64,000 nucleotides of DNA from CAVOKN01 sp963696505 (GCA_963696505.1 CAVOKN010000017.1:1-64000); one strand, 5' to 3'; positions 1 through 10,249 are shown, counted from the stretch's first letter. Numbers and translations are program-made. The notes: generated from the letters alone by a model not told the origin.

Positions 1-573
1 GGTGAAGGTGTAGGCCCCGTTGGCCCCGATGGTGAGCGTGCCCACGCCAGAGATGGTGGCGCTCTGGCCCGGGGTGAAGGCCTCCGGGCTGCCGTCGCCG
101 TTGGTGTCCACGGCAAAGCCGGTGACCGTCAACGGGTTGCCGTCCGGATCGCTGTCCGCGGTGCCGTCGGTGAGCACGTTGCCGCTGACCGGGGTGTCTT
201 CGCTCACCGGCGCACTGTTGTCGGTGGCTACCGGCGGGGTGTTGGCCCCCATGGTCAGGGTCAATGTGGCCGTGTCCGTGGCCGTGCCGTCGCTCAGCGT
301 GTAGGTGGCTACCGGGATCGGGCCGTTGTAGTTGGGCGCCGCGGTGAAGGTGTAGGCCCCGTTGGCCCCAATGGTGAGCGTGCCCACGCCAGCGATGGTG
401 GCGCTCTGGCCCGGGGTGAAGGCCTCCGGCGTGCCGTCGCCGTTGGTATCCACCGCAAAGCCGCTGACCGTCAGCGCGTCGCCGTCGACGTCGCTGTCCG
501 GGGTGCCGTCGGTGAGCACGTTGCCGCTGGCCGAACCGTTGATGGGCACCGAGTTGGTGTTGTCGGTGGCCAC
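1..573. repeat. Copy of the two-domain block also present at 2419-2990
   Basis: This segment repeats 2419-2990 at an offset of 2418 bp with only a few substitutions (for example at the positions matching 2547 and 2904). In protein order the domains read B-A, then five C repeats, then B-A again. A higher-order duplication is therefore superimposed on the 345-bp array, and the pattern may continue past the left edge. Confidence 0.9.
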
Positions 574-3500
574 CGGCGGGTCATTGACCGCCACCATGGT
601 CAGTTGCAGCGTCGAAGTGTCGGTGCCGCCATTGCCGTCGGAGACGGTATAGGTGATCAGCGGGATCGCGCCGGTGTAATTGGCGACCGGGGCGAAGCTG
701 TAGCTGCCGTTGGCGTTGATGGTGACGGTGCCCACCCCGGCGATCAGCACAGGGGTGCCCACGGCTTGCGTGCCAGGCACGCCGGCGATGGTGTAGCCGG
801 TGATGGTGAGCGCGCCGCCATCGATGTCGGTGGCGTTGTTGAGCAGATCGCCGGCCGCGCCGTCGGCCACCGTCAGCGTCGTGTCTTCGGTGACGCTGTT
901 GGTCTCGTCGCCGTCGAGCGGCGGGTCATTGACCGCCACCATGGTCAGTTGCAGCGTCGAAGTGTCGGTGCCGCCATTGCCGTCGGAGACGGTATAGGTG
1001 ATCAGCGGGATCGCGCCGGTGTAATTGGCGACCGGGGCGAAGCTGTAGCTGCCGTTGGCGTTGATGGTGACGGTGCCCACCCCGGCGATCAGCACAGGGG
1101 TGCCCACGGCTTGCGTGCCAGGCACGCCGGCGATGGTGTAGCCGGTGATGGTGAGCGCGCCGCCATCGATGTCGGTGGCGTTGTTGAGCAGATCGCCGGC
1201 CGCGCCGTCGGCCACCGTCAGCGTCGTGTCTTCGGTGACGCTGTTGGTCTCGTCGCCGTCGAGCGGCGGGTCATTGACCGCCACCATGGTCAGTTGCAGC
1301 GTCGAAGTGTCGGTGCCGCCATTGCCGTCGGAGACGGTATAGGTGATCAGCGGGATCGCGCCGGTGTAATTGGCGACCGGGGCGAAGCTGTAGCTGCCGT
1401 TGGCGTTGATGGTGACGGTGCCCACCCCGGCGATCAGCACAGGGGTGCCCACGGCTTGCGTGCCAGGCACGCCGGCGATGGTGTAGCCGGTGATGGTGAG
1501 CGCGCCGCCATCGATGTCGGTGGCGTTGTTGAGCAGATCGCCGGCCGCGCCGTCGGCCACCGTCAGCGTCGTGTCTTCGGTGACGCTGTTGGTCTCGTCG
1601 CCGTCGAGCGGCGGGTCATTGACCGCCACCATGGTCAGTTGCAGCGTCGAAGTGTCGGTGCCGCCATTGCCGTCGGAGACGGTATAGGTGATCAGCGGGA
1701 TCGCGCCGGTGTAATTGGCGACCGGGGCGAAGCTGTAGCTGCCGTTGGCGTTGATGGTGACGGTGCCCACCCCGGCGATCAGCACAGGGGTGCCCACGGC
1801 TTGCGTGCCAGGCACGCCGGCGATGGTGTAGCCGGTGATGGTGAGCGCGCCGCCATCGATGTCGGTGGCGTTGTTGAGCAGATCGCCGGCCGCGCCGTCG
1901 GCCACCGTCAGCGTCGTGTCTTCGGTGACGCTGTTGGTCTCGTCGCCGTCGAGCGGCGGGTCATTGACCGCCACCATGGTCAGTTGCAGCGTCGAAGTGT
2001 CGGTGCCGCCATTGCCGTCGGAGACGGTATAGGTGATCAGCGGGATCGCGCCGGTGTAATTGGCGACCGGGGCGAAGCTGTAGCTGCCGTTGGCGTTGAT
2101 GGTGACGGTGCCCACCCCGGCGATCAGCACAGGGGTGCCCACGGCTTGCGTGCCAGGCACGCCGGCGATGGTGTAGCCGGTGATGGTGAGCGCGCCGCCA
2201 TCGATGTCGGTGGCGTTGTTGAGCAGATCGCCGGCCGCGCCGTCGGCCACCGTCAGCGTCGTGTCTTCGGTGACGCTGTTGGTCTCGTCGCCGTCGAGCG
2301 GCGGGTCATTGACCGGTGTCACCGGCCCCAGCGTCAGGGTGGCACTGTCGGTGCCGCCCAGTCCGTCGCTGATGGTGTAGGTCGCTACCGGCACCGGTCC
2401 GTTGTAGTTGGCCGCCGGGGTGAAGGTGTAGGCCCCGTTGGCCCCGATGGTGAGCGTGCCCACGCCAGAGATGGTGGCGCTCTGGCCCGGGGTGAAGGCC
2501 TCCGGGCTGCCGTCGCCGTTGGTGTCCACGGCAAAGCCGGTGACCGTGAACGGGTTGCCGTCCGGATCGCTGTCCGCGGTGCCGTCGGTGAGCACGTTGC
2601 CGCTGACCGGGGTGTCTTCGCTCACCGGCGCACTGTTGTCGGTGGCTACCGGCGGGGTGTTGGCCCCCATGGTCAGGGTCAATGTGGCCGTGTCCGTGGC
2701 CGTGCCGTCGCTCAGCGTGTAGGTGGCTACCGGGATCGGGCCGTTGTAGTTGGGCGCCGCGGTGAAGGTGTAGGCCCCGTTGGCCCCAATGGTGAGCGTG
2801 CCCACGCCAGCGATGGTGGCGCTCTGGCCCGGGGTGAAGGCCTCCGGCGTGCCGTCGCCGTTGGTATCCACCGCAAAGCCGCTGACCGTCAGCGCGTCGC
2901 CGTTGACGTCGCTGTCCGGGGTGCCGTCGGTGAGCACGTTGCCGCTGGCCGAACCGTTGATGGGCACCGAGTTGGTGTTGTCGGTGGCCACCGGCGGATC
3001 ATTGACCGGTGTCACCGTGACGTAAACGGTGCCGGTACTGGTCAGACCTCCCGGTCGCTCACGGTGTATATGATGGTGGTGGGGCCGTTGAAGTTTGGGT
3101 GGGCGTGAAGTTCAGGGTGCCATCGGGATTGATGCTGACCGTCCCGTGGGGCCGCAGGTGCCGAGGTAACGGAGAGGGAATCCCATTCGGATCGGTGTCG
3201 TTGGCCAGGACGGTAATGAGAGGCTGGTCTGTCTTCGGGGACTGCCGATCGGGCGCTGCAATGGGAGGCGTGTCGGCAGGGCGCAGCAGCGTGTCGGGGC
3301 TGCCGCCAATCGGGCTTTCCACGCCCCGAAGCGGCGTGCCGAACTGGAAGGACAGGGGTGTAACTGGCTCGACGATACGCTCTAGACGGACGAAATCATG
3401 GCCTTCCTGTTGTCCGCCTGCGCCCAGACCGGCCGCGGGTTCTTCGAGGAGGTGGTCGATATCACTACCGCTATTGAAGGCCTGGATGATGCGCTGGGAT

Positions 3501-3781
3501 TCGGCGCCGTCTGCAGCCTCGGTCGGGGCATAGCCGACTTCGGCCGGGTTGAAGGCCGCTTCGAAAAGGAAGTTTTCGCGGGGGCCAAGTTCCAGAACCT
3601 GGCCATCGGGAGTTGCGAATTCCACGTGACTTCCGGCCGCGGTGATGACGGTCTCGCCGTCGCGAAGGACATCGCCCGGTTTGAGAGCGCGAAGCTGACC
3701 ATGGGGGTCACGGGCGTAGGCGCGCCCGACAACGGCGACGACGGTAGCGAGTGCTTGGGCGGTGGAAGCAGGCGTGTCCAT
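1..3781 (-). CDS. Giant type I-secreted repeat adhesin (LapA/BapA-like), N-terminal part, two frameshifts, C-terminus off the left edge
   Basis: This surface adhesin is probably exported by the ABC/MFP pair encoded just upstream. The start at 3781 has a GAGGAA ribosome site. Residues 1-140 form a retention module (VVAVVGRAYARD, then GETVITAAG) and end in PAAG (115-118) before EGHDFVRLER, matching the region where LapG-type proteases cut LapA. Acidic, Gly/Asn-rich cadherin/VCBS-like domains of about 115 residues follow (VNDPP, TVSDGNGGTD motifs). Two single-base deletions relative to the expected frame, near 3093-3101 and 3047-3052, put the module and the repeats in different frames. As sequenced, the first frame stops at 3059. 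Once corrected, the frame stays open to base 1. Family assignment is confident. Whether the gene is functional depends on whether the indels are real. Confidence 0.85.
574..2298. repeat. Five perfect 345-bp tandem repeats (adhesin domains)
   Basis: Units at 574-918, 919-1263, 1264-1608, 1609-1953 and 1954-2298 read as identical by eye. Each encodes one 115-residue cadherin-like domain on the minus strand, in frame because 345 is divisible by 3. Perfect identity, synonymous sites included, points to recent amplification or gene conversion. Copy number in an assembly of such repeats is unreliable. Confidence 0.95.
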
Positions 3782-4029
3782 GGCGATTCCTCAGTGCTCG
3801 TGCGTTTCTGCAGTCTTGCTCGGCGCATGCTTCGGGCTGCATGCCCATTGGGGCCCAAAGGTCCGGGCAGCGTGGCAACGGTCTAACGACTGTTCGCCGG
3901 GAAACTTCAACCGTTCCAGCGGCTTGGACGAGGGTTTTGACCGCCGAGTGCGCACATTGTCACGACCGGGAATCGGGTCCGACAGGAAGTGCAGCACGGA
4001 GCGCGTTGCTCGCTGCTGTCCGAACCGCG

Positions 4030-5445
4030 TCAGCGTTCGCTGAGTGCGTAATACTTGGCACGCAGCACCGGCTTCATCAAATAGGAAAGGACGGACTTCT
4101 TCCCGGTGAGGATGTCAACCTCAGCCACCATCCCGGGGATGATTGGAAGGTTCTGCCCGCCAAGGGAGCTTCTCAGCGTACGGATCCGCACCATGTAGAA
4201 AGCGTTGCCCTTCTCGTCAATGACCGTGTCCGCTCCGATGTGTTCGAGCACAGCGTCGAGCCCACCGTAAATTGCGAAGTCGTAGGCGGTGAATTTCACC
4301 AAGGCCCTTTGGCCCGGGCGTAGGAAGGCGATGTCCTTGGGCACGATGCGTGCCTCGAGAAGCAGCGCGTCTTCGAGGGGAACCACCTCAACGACTTCCT
4401 TGCCCGGCAGAACTACCCCGCCGACGGTATTGACCAGCAAGCGCTTCACGGTTCCCTTTACCGGGGAGCGGACGTCGGCGTGCTTGACGCGGTCGCTCAG
4501 CGCGAGACTGCCCTCCGAAAGCGCTGACAGCTTGCCAACGACTTCCGAAAGCTCACTACGCGCGTCGTTGCGGGACTTGAGTTCGACTTCCTCGATCTTG
4601 CGCGAGGCTTCGGCAATTGCGGCCTGGATGCGGCTGATCTGAGCGGCCGCCTGGTCGCGTTCGCCGCGATAGCGGCTCAAATCGCGTTCCAGTCGCAGAA
4701 GATCGACTTCCGAGACCGCTCCGGAGCCGAGCAGTGGCTTGGTCACGGCCAGTTCCCTGGAGGTCAGATCGAAGCCCTGGGCCGCTTGTTCGCGACGTGC
4801 GCGGAATTCGACGAGTTCCTGATTCCTCTGTGCCAATTGCTGTCGCGCGATGGCCAATCCAGCTTCCAATTCGATTCGGCGGGCCTGATACAACGCCCGT
4901 TCCTGTTCGACGAGACCAGGATCCTCCTTGAGGACTGCGGCGGGGGCTTCGAAGGGCCTGCCTTCAGCCAGGGCGCGCAGCCCGGCTGCCTTGGCCTGCA
5001 GGGCCAAGTATTGGGCACGGTTCTCCCTTACGGACGACACGAAGCGCGTGGGATCGATACGCAGCATCACCTGCCCCGGCTCGACCACATCCCCCTCACG
5101 TACCAGGATCTCCGAAACGACGCCACCGTCGAGGCTCTGCAGGATCTGCAACTGGCGCGAGGGGATGACCTTCCCCTCACCGCGGGTCAGTTCATCGACT
5201 TCGGCTACCGCCGCCCAGATCAGCAGGAACATCAGGATCGCACCGGTCCATCGCAGCAAGGCACGGGCGCGCAGCGGGGCCTCCTCGAGGCGTGCCCAAT
5301 CGGCGTCGGCGGCGAAATCCCGGTGATCGTCGGCTTGCCGGGGTATCCAGGGTTTGAACAGGCGGTCGAGCAGCGGCAGGGTGCGGCGGCCAAAACCGTC
5401 CAGGCGCTGCATGATGCGGGAGGCGGCGGCGTAGGTACGTTCCAT
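4030..5445 (-). CDS. HlyD-family membrane-fusion protein of a type I secretion system (LapC-like)
   Basis: A 471-aa periplasmic adaptor that should link the inner-membrane ABC exporter to a TolC-like outer-membrane channel, which is not in this window. Residues 1-65 are cytoplasmic and one membrane segment follows (LLRWTGAILMFLLIWAAVAEV, about 65-85). Next come a lipoyl/barrel-sandwich half (GEGKVIPSRQLQILQSLDGG), a long coiled coil (about 140-310), the second lipoyl half (VRSPVKGTVKRLLVNTVGG) and a C-terminal beta-barrel. Length is normal for the family. Its start overlaps the stop of the ABC gene at 5445, so the two are probably translationally coupled. The adhesin follows 248 bp downstream on the same strand, which suggests it is the cargo. 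Confidence 0.93.
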   Translation of the reverse strand: MERTYAAASRIMQRLDGFGRRTLPLLDRLFKPWIPRQADDHRDFAADADWARLEEAPLRARALLRWTGAILMFLLIWAAVAEVDELTRGEGKVIPSRQLQILQSLDGGVVSEILVREGDVVEPGQVMLRIDPTRFVSSVRENRAQYLALQAKAAGLRALAEGRPFEAPAAVLKEDPGLVEQERALYQARRIELEAGLAIARQQLAQRNQELVEFRARREQAAQGFDLTSRELAVTKPLLGSGAVSEVDLLRLERDLSRYRGERDQAAAQISRIQAAIAEASRKIEEVELKSRNDARSELSEVVGKLSALSEGSLALSDRVKHADVRSPVKGTVKRLLVNTVGGVVLPGKEVVEVVPLEDALLLEARIVPKDIAFLRPGQRALVKFTAYDFAIYGGLDAVLEHIGADTVIDEKGNAFYMVRIRTLRSSLGGQNLPIIPGMVAEVDILTGKKSVLSYLMKPVLRAKYYALSER

Positions 5446-7668
5446 CAGGCCACCTTGCCGACCTTGCCCTGGGCCAGCGCGTCGAAGACCTGCGCCTTCG
5501 GGCCGTCGGCCACGACCTTGCCACCGTCGATGACCACTACCCGATCGACAAGATCGAGCAGCGAGGTGCGGTGGGTGACCAGCACCAGGGTCTTGCCTGC
5601 CGCATAGCGGGCGAGTCTCTGGCGTACCCCCTCTTCGGTGGAGAAGTCCATGGCGCCGGTCGGCTCGTCGAGGAGCAGGATCGGCGGATCGCCCAGGACT
5701 GCGCGTGCCAGCGCGACGCCCTGCCGCTGCCCCCCCGAAAGGGACTCGCCGCGCTCACCGACCGGCATGTCGAAACCCAGCGGGTGTCCATTGACGAAGC
5801 CGACGATTCCCGCCAGGTCGGCAGCAGCAATGATCTCGGCGTCCTGGGCGAAGGAGCGGCCGAGGCAAATGTTGTCGCGCAGGGTTCCATAGAACAGGAT
5901 CGCGTCCTGCGGGGCATAGCCGATGTTGCGGCGCAGTTCCGCCGGGTCGAGCTGCCGGATGTCCACGCCATCGATGCGCAGCGCGCCCGAGCTCGGCTCG
6001 TAGAGACCGAGGACGAGTTTTTGCAGGGTGGTCTTGCCCGACCCGACCCGACCCAGAATCGCCACGTGCTCGCCGGCCGCGATCCGCAGGTCTATCCCGC
6101 GCAGCGCTTCATAGGACTGACCCGGATAAGTGAAGTGGACGTCGCGGAACTCGATCTCGCCGCTGAAATGAGAACGCGTGACGAAGCTCTGGTCGGCGGG
6201 CCTTTCCACCGGCAGGCCCATTACCTGGTCCAGGGTGGCCAGGGCAGTCGAACGCGTTGTGGTACTGCACCATCAGACCGGCAACCTGACCGACCGGGGC
6301 CATCGCGCGGGAGGCGAGCATGGTGCAGGCGATCAGGCCGCCGAGGGTCAGTTCGCCCTCGCTGATGCGAAACACGCCGACGAACAGGATCGCCACCGCC
6401 ACAGCCTGCTGCATCCACATTGCGCCGTTGGTGGCAGAGGCCGACAACAGCCGCAACTGCGTGCCGACGCGCGAGAGAAACGCGGCACTGGTTTCCCAGC
6501 GTCGCTGCATCACGCCCTCGGCATTCAGTGTCTTGACCGTTTCCAGACCGACCAGACACTCGATCAGGGTAGCGTTGCGCTGCGCGCCGGCGCGGAAGCT
6601 CGTTTCGGCCAGTTCGTGCAGCTTGAACTGGACCGCCGCACCGTACAGCAGAACCAGCGCTACCCCGAGAGCCAGGGGGATCGTCAAGGCCCAGTCGATC
6701 CACAGCATCACTACCAGGAAGATGACAGCGAAGGGCAGATCGATCACCGCGATGACCGTGGCGGAGGTAATGAAGTCGCGCACCGCCTCGAAGGAGCGCA
6801 GGTTCGCGGCGAACGCACCGACCGAAACCGGACGCGCCGCCATGCGCAGGCCCAGGACACGCTCCATGAGCTGAGCCGAGAGCCTGATGTCGATGCGGTT
6901 GCTCGCCAGATCGACGAAGTAGCCGCGCATCATCCGGATCACGAGATCCACGACCAGCACCGCGAGCACCCCGGCGGAGAGCATCCACAGCGTTTCCAGC
7001 GCGCGGTTCGGCACGACCCGGTCATACACATTCATGGTGAACAGCGGCATCGCCAGCGCGAACAGGTTCACCAGCAAGGCCGCCGCCAGGACGTCACGGT
7101 AAATCCGCCAGGAATCCGCCATGGCTCCCCAGAACCAGTGGCGCTGGGGAATATCCCCGATCTCCGGAGTGCGGCGGTCGAAGCGGAAATCGGGCTTCGC
7201 CAGGATCGCCCGGCCCATGTAGCGGGCCTCCAATTCGGAGCGGGACAGTTCGAGCTGGAGATCGCCCGATTCGGGAAGGAGGACGCGTGCCTGGTCGCGC
7301 GCATCGTTCCAGCCGAGCAGGACGCAGGCCGATTCGTCGTCCAGCAGCAGAACTGCCGGAAGCAAGGCGTCGCCGATACGGTTCAGAGGCTCGCGAACGA
7401 TGCGGGTGGTCAGCCCAACCCGGGCTGCCGCCCGACCGAAGATCGAGGGACTGAGCCGTCCGTCTTCGAGAGGCAGGCCCGCACTCAGCGCCTCACGGGA
7501 CGCCGGTCGATCATGGAGGCTGCTGAGGGCGACGAGGCACTCCAGCAGGACGTCCTGCAGGGGTCCTGCGCGGGCATCCCCTTCGGCGGCCGCCACCGGG
7601 CCGGACGGGGCGTCGCCGTTCATCGGCTCGCCCGTCTGGCGATCTTCATGCGCAGATTTTTCTGCCAT
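5445..7668 (-). CDS. Type I secretion permease/ATPase (LapB-like), one frameshift
   Basis: An ABC exporter half-transporter for a large adhesin. The N-terminus is a C39 peptidase-like domain without clear protease motifs (LLECLVALSSLH, GLPLEDGRLS), as in LapB-type exporters that do not cleave their cargo. An ABC transmembrane domain follows, then an ATPase with Walker A GRVGSGKTT, signature LSGGQRQG and Walker B ILLLDEPTGAMD. Reading shifts near 6248-6255 (QYHNA into STALATLDQV). The span is one base over a multiple of three, so one extra T would explain it. The corrected protein is about 740 aa, normal for the family. The ATG at 7668 is preferred, but 7728 and 7623 are also possible; no strong ribosome site separates them. 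Confidence 0.85.
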
Positions 7669-7806
7669 CGTGTCCGATCTTGGCCTGACTGCGCGCAGTT
7701 GGCAGGAAGCGGGGCCAGCCGATGCCAAAGCACGAAGTCATGTTATCTTCCCGCCGGGCTCATGGCAGCCCGAATTTCCAGCGTAACGACAACAAAGGGG
7801 GCAGGT

Positions 7807-8229
7807 ATGAGCATTGTCAGCGAATTCAGGGAATTTGCCATTAAAGGCAACGTCGTCGATCTCGCGGTCGGCGTGATCATCGGTGGCGCTTTCGGCAAGA
7901 TAGTCGATTCGATCGTGGCTGATCTCATCATGCCCGTGATCGGACGCATCCTGGGCGGGCTGGATTTCTCGAACTACTTCTTCGCGCTGAAGGATATTCC
8001 TCCGGGCGTGGCAATGACCCTTGCCGAGGTGAAGAAGGCGGGAGTTCCCGTGTTCGCCTACGGCAACTTCATGACCATTGCCCTGAACTTCCTCATACTG
8101 GCTTTCATCATCTTCATCATGGTGAAGCAGATCAACCGCCTCAAGAAGCAGGCCCCGGCTGCCGCACCCGCGCCCACGCCAGAGGATGTCGTGGTGCTGC
8201 GGGAGATTCGCGACCTGCTGAAGAAGTAA
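7807..8229 (+). CDS. mscL: Large-conductance mechanosensitive channel MscL
   Basis: A 140-aa inner-membrane channel that opens under membrane tension to release solutes on hypo-osmotic shock. The N-terminal amphipathic helix and TM1 are canonical (FREFAIKGNVVDLAVGVIIG), followed by a periplasmic loop, TM2 (FMTIALNFLILAFIIFIMVK) and a charged cytoplasmic helix ending in EIRDLLKK. Length matches the family. An AGGGGG ribosome site lies 7-8 bases before the ATG at 7807. The gene is divergent from the secretion ABC gene and stands alone. Confidence 0.98.
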   Translation: MSIVSEFREFAIKGNVVDLAVGVIIGGAFGKIVDSIVADLIMPVIGRILGGLDFSNYFFALKDIPPGVAMTLAEVKKAGVPVFAYGNFMTIALNFLILAFIIFIMVKQINRLKKQAPAAAPAPTPEDVVVLREIRDLLKK

Positions 8230-8253
8230 CGCCGGCGCCGCGGGGTTCCGCGT

Positions 8254-8893
8254 TCAAGCGCGGTCACCGACGAAGGGGTTGCTGCGCCGCTCCTGGCCGA
8301 ATGTTCGACATGGGACCGTGGCCCGGAATGAAGGCCACGTCGTCCCCCAGCGGCCAGAGTTGCTCGCGGATCGATCGGATCAGCGTGTCGTAATCGCCGC
8401 GTGGGAAATCCGTGCGACCGATCGATCCCTGGAACAGCACATCGCCCACCAGGGCGATGCGGCTGACAGGGTCGAAGAAGACCACGTGCCCGGGGGTATG
8501 GCCCGGGCAGTGGCGCACCGCCAGTTCCACGCTGCCCACGGTCACCGTATCCCCCTGATGCAGCCAGCGATCGGGCGTAAAAACCTCGACGGTGCCGAAA
8601 CCGAACATTGCACTCTGTTGCGGCAGGGCGTCGATCCAGAAGGATTCGTCCGGATGCGGCCCCTCGATCGGGATGGCGAGTTCCCGTGCGAGTTGCGCCG
8701 TGCCGCCGGCATGGTCGATGTGGCCGTGGGTGAGCAGGATCTTCACCGGCCTCACGCCGTGCTTCTTGACCGCTGCCAAGATGCGCGGAATGTCGCCGCC
8801 GGGATCGACAATTGCCGCCTCGAGCGTTTTTTCGCACCAGATCAGGCTGCAGTTCTGCTGGTAGGGCGTGACGGGAACGATGGCGAATTTCAT
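8254..8893 (-). CDS. MBL-fold hydrolase (glyoxalase II-like), C-terminal frameshift
   Basis: A cytoplasmic metallo-beta-lactamase-fold hydrolase of the short glyoxalase II-like group. Metal-binding motifs are complete: THGHIDHAGG, CPGHTPGH, LVGDVLFQGSIGRTD and the late FIPGHGPMS. As sequenced the frame ends at 8264 with an atypical tail (NIRPGAAQQPLRR). Removing one A near 8299-8308 gives TFGQERRSNPFVGDRA, the usual end of this family, stopping at 8254. The span is one base over a multiple of three, which fits a one-base insertion. Only the last 15 or so residues are affected, so activity could survive. The substrate cannot be read from sequence. Confidence 0.88.
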
Positions 8894-9042
8894 GGCGCGG
8901 CAGGTGCGGAAATGCTGCGCAGTCTACGGGCAAGTCCGGCGCCGCGCCAGCGGCGCCCGCAAGGCACCGCGAACGCCCTAAAGTTGTCGCTAACTCAAAC
9001 CGCTGCCCGAGCATCGGCCGGGCTGGCGAGGCGGAGGAAGCA

Positions 9043-9804
9043 ATGGACGCGCAGGACGCCGCGAGCAGCACCCTGACCAGTGAGGAGGAGGACGAGCGCT
9101 ATCTTCTCACCGGGCGCACCGAGATCGTTTTCGCCCTGCGGGAGCTGATACAGCGCGGCGAAATGGTGACGGCCAGCTTCAACCAGGGCGCCGACCTGAT
9201 CCTGACCACTCTGCTGATGGTGGATCCGGCCCACGACACGCTGATCTTCGACTGGGGCGGAAGCGAGGCTGCAAACCGCAAGCTGCTCCAGAGCCGGCGC
9301 AGCATCTTCATCGCCAAGCCCGATGGCATCAAGATGCAGTTTCCCGCCGAGGAAATCCGGGAGGCCACGTTCGGCGATCAAAAAGCCTTCGTCGCCGACA
9401 TCCCGCGCCGCGTCGCGCGCCTGCAGCGGCGCGAGTCCTTCCGCGTGCTGACACCGCGGGGGCACCCCCTCCTGGCAAGCGTGTCGGTTGAGGCCGAGTC
9501 CGATCCCCTGATCCTGCCTCTGCACGACCTGAGCGTAGCCGGCCTGGGATTCACGCAGACCGCGAAAGCAGAACCCTTCGAACCGGGACGGCACTTGGCG
9601 GACTTGCGCCTCGAACTCCCCGAACACGGCGAAGTCGCCTGCAATGCCGACGTGCGCCACGTCACCGTCACCGACAGCTCTGCCGCGACTCGGGTCCATC
9701 GGATCGGCCTGCGCTTCGATGGCTTGCCCCACTTGATGCAGGCGCGCATCCAGCGCTACACCGCATCGGTCGAGCGGGCGCGCCGCAGCATGACCCCCGA
9801 CTGA
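9043..9804 (+). CDS. ycgR: Flagellar brake protein YcgR (YcgR-N plus PilZ)
   Basis: A 253-aa c-di-GMP receptor that slows flagellar rotation when the second messenger is high. The N-terminal half is a YcgR-N beta-barrel (about 20-120). The PilZ domain (about 122-245) has both ligand motifs, RRESFR and HDLSVAGLGF, and so should bind c-di-GMP. The start at 9043 follows GGAGGAAGCA, a good ribosome site. With a LapA-like adhesin 5 kb away it fits a motile-to-sessile switch, though no flagellar genes are in the window. Confidence 0.94.
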   Translation: MDAQDAASSTLTSEEEDERYLLTGRTEIVFALRELIQRGEMVTASFNQGADLILTTLLMVDPAHDTLIFDWGGSEAANRKLLQSRRSIFIAKPDGIKMQFPAEEIREATFGDQKAFVADIPRRVARLQRRESFRVLTPRGHPLLASVSVEAESDPLILPLHDLSVAGLGFTQTAKAEPFEPGRHLADLRLELPEHGEVACNADVRHVTVTDSSAATRVHRIGLRFDGLPHLMQARIQRYTASVERARRSMTPD

Positions 9805-9825
9805 CATGCCGCCGCCGGCATGTCA
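9802..9825. terminator. Bidirectional hairpin that contains both flanking stop codons
   Basis: Nine-base arms (TGACATGCC and GGCATGTCA) flank a GCCGCC loop. The left arm starts with the TGA of ycgR and the right arm ends with the complement of the TGA of the macrodomain gene. The hairpin lies exactly between convergent genes. No U-tract follows on either strand, so strict Rho-independent termination is uncertain. Confidence 0.6.
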
Positions 9826-10248
9826 TGGGGCCGGCTTCACAAGCAGCGCCTGATAGACCGCCAGATCGGCCGCCGAAAAGCAGCAGAAGATCACCTCGCG
9901 CAAGCCGGGATTCGCCTCTATGCTCGATCGCACGGCAGCGACCGCCACCCTGGCGGCCTGCTCGATCGGATAGCCATAGATCCCAGCACTGATGCAGGGG
10001 AACGCCAGGCTGGCGATGTCGTTTGCCGCGGCGATCTCGATCACGCGCCGATAGCATTGCGCGAGAAGCCCTGCCTCGCCGTGCCCGCCGAGGCGGCGGC
10101 AATGCTCCAGAAAGTCAGGCCCTGCGGCACGGTGAATCGCACCGTCGACGCCGCTGCCGCCGAGCAGGGAACCGTTGGCTGCGTTGACGATGGCATCGAC
10201 GGGGAGCGTCGTGATGTCGGCCTGCATCGCGCTCGGCTTGACGCTCAT
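9823..10248 (-). CDS. Macrodomain protein (O-acetyl-ADP-ribose deacetylase-like) with an internal deletion
   Basis: Macrodomains bind ADP-ribose; YmdB-type members deacetylate O-acetyl-ADP-ribose or remove ADP-ribose from proteins. Present motifs are QADITTLPVDAIVNAANGSLLGGSGVDGAIHRAAG in pieces and CISAGIYGYP near the C-terminus. The protein is only 141 aa, against about 175 in E. coli YmdB. After CRRLGGH it goes directly to GEAGLLAQCYRR. Roughly 28 residues are missing, including the usual CPTGEA and HTVGPVW strand. The reading frame is kept, so this is a clean deletion, probably between GG-coding repeats. Folding and activity are doubtful. The start is one base from the gabD stop, which suggests co-transcription. 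Confidence 0.8.
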   Translation of the reverse strand: MSVKPSAMQADITTLPVDAIVNAANGSLLGGSGVDGAIHRAAGPDFLEHCRRLGGHGEAGLLAQCYRRVIEIAAANDIASLAFPCISAGIYGYPIEQAARVAVAAVRSSIEANPGLREVIFCCFSAADLAVYQALLVKPAP

Positions 10249-10249
10249 T

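Noticed and set aside
574..2298. CRISPR-like regularity of the repeat array
   Set aside because: The units are 345 bp, contiguous and coding; there are no spacers and no cas genes.
604..3108. An 834-codon open frame on the plus strand across the tandem repeats
   Set aside because: It is the complement of the adhesin domains. Its Asp/Gly/Arg repeats are a by-product of the minus-strand coding pattern, and it has only a TTG start with no ribosome site.
8979..9002. Possible sigma28 (FliA) promoter before ycgR, starting TAAAGTTG
   Set aside because: The -35 is good, but the -10 at the right spacing matches only CCG of GCCGATAA.
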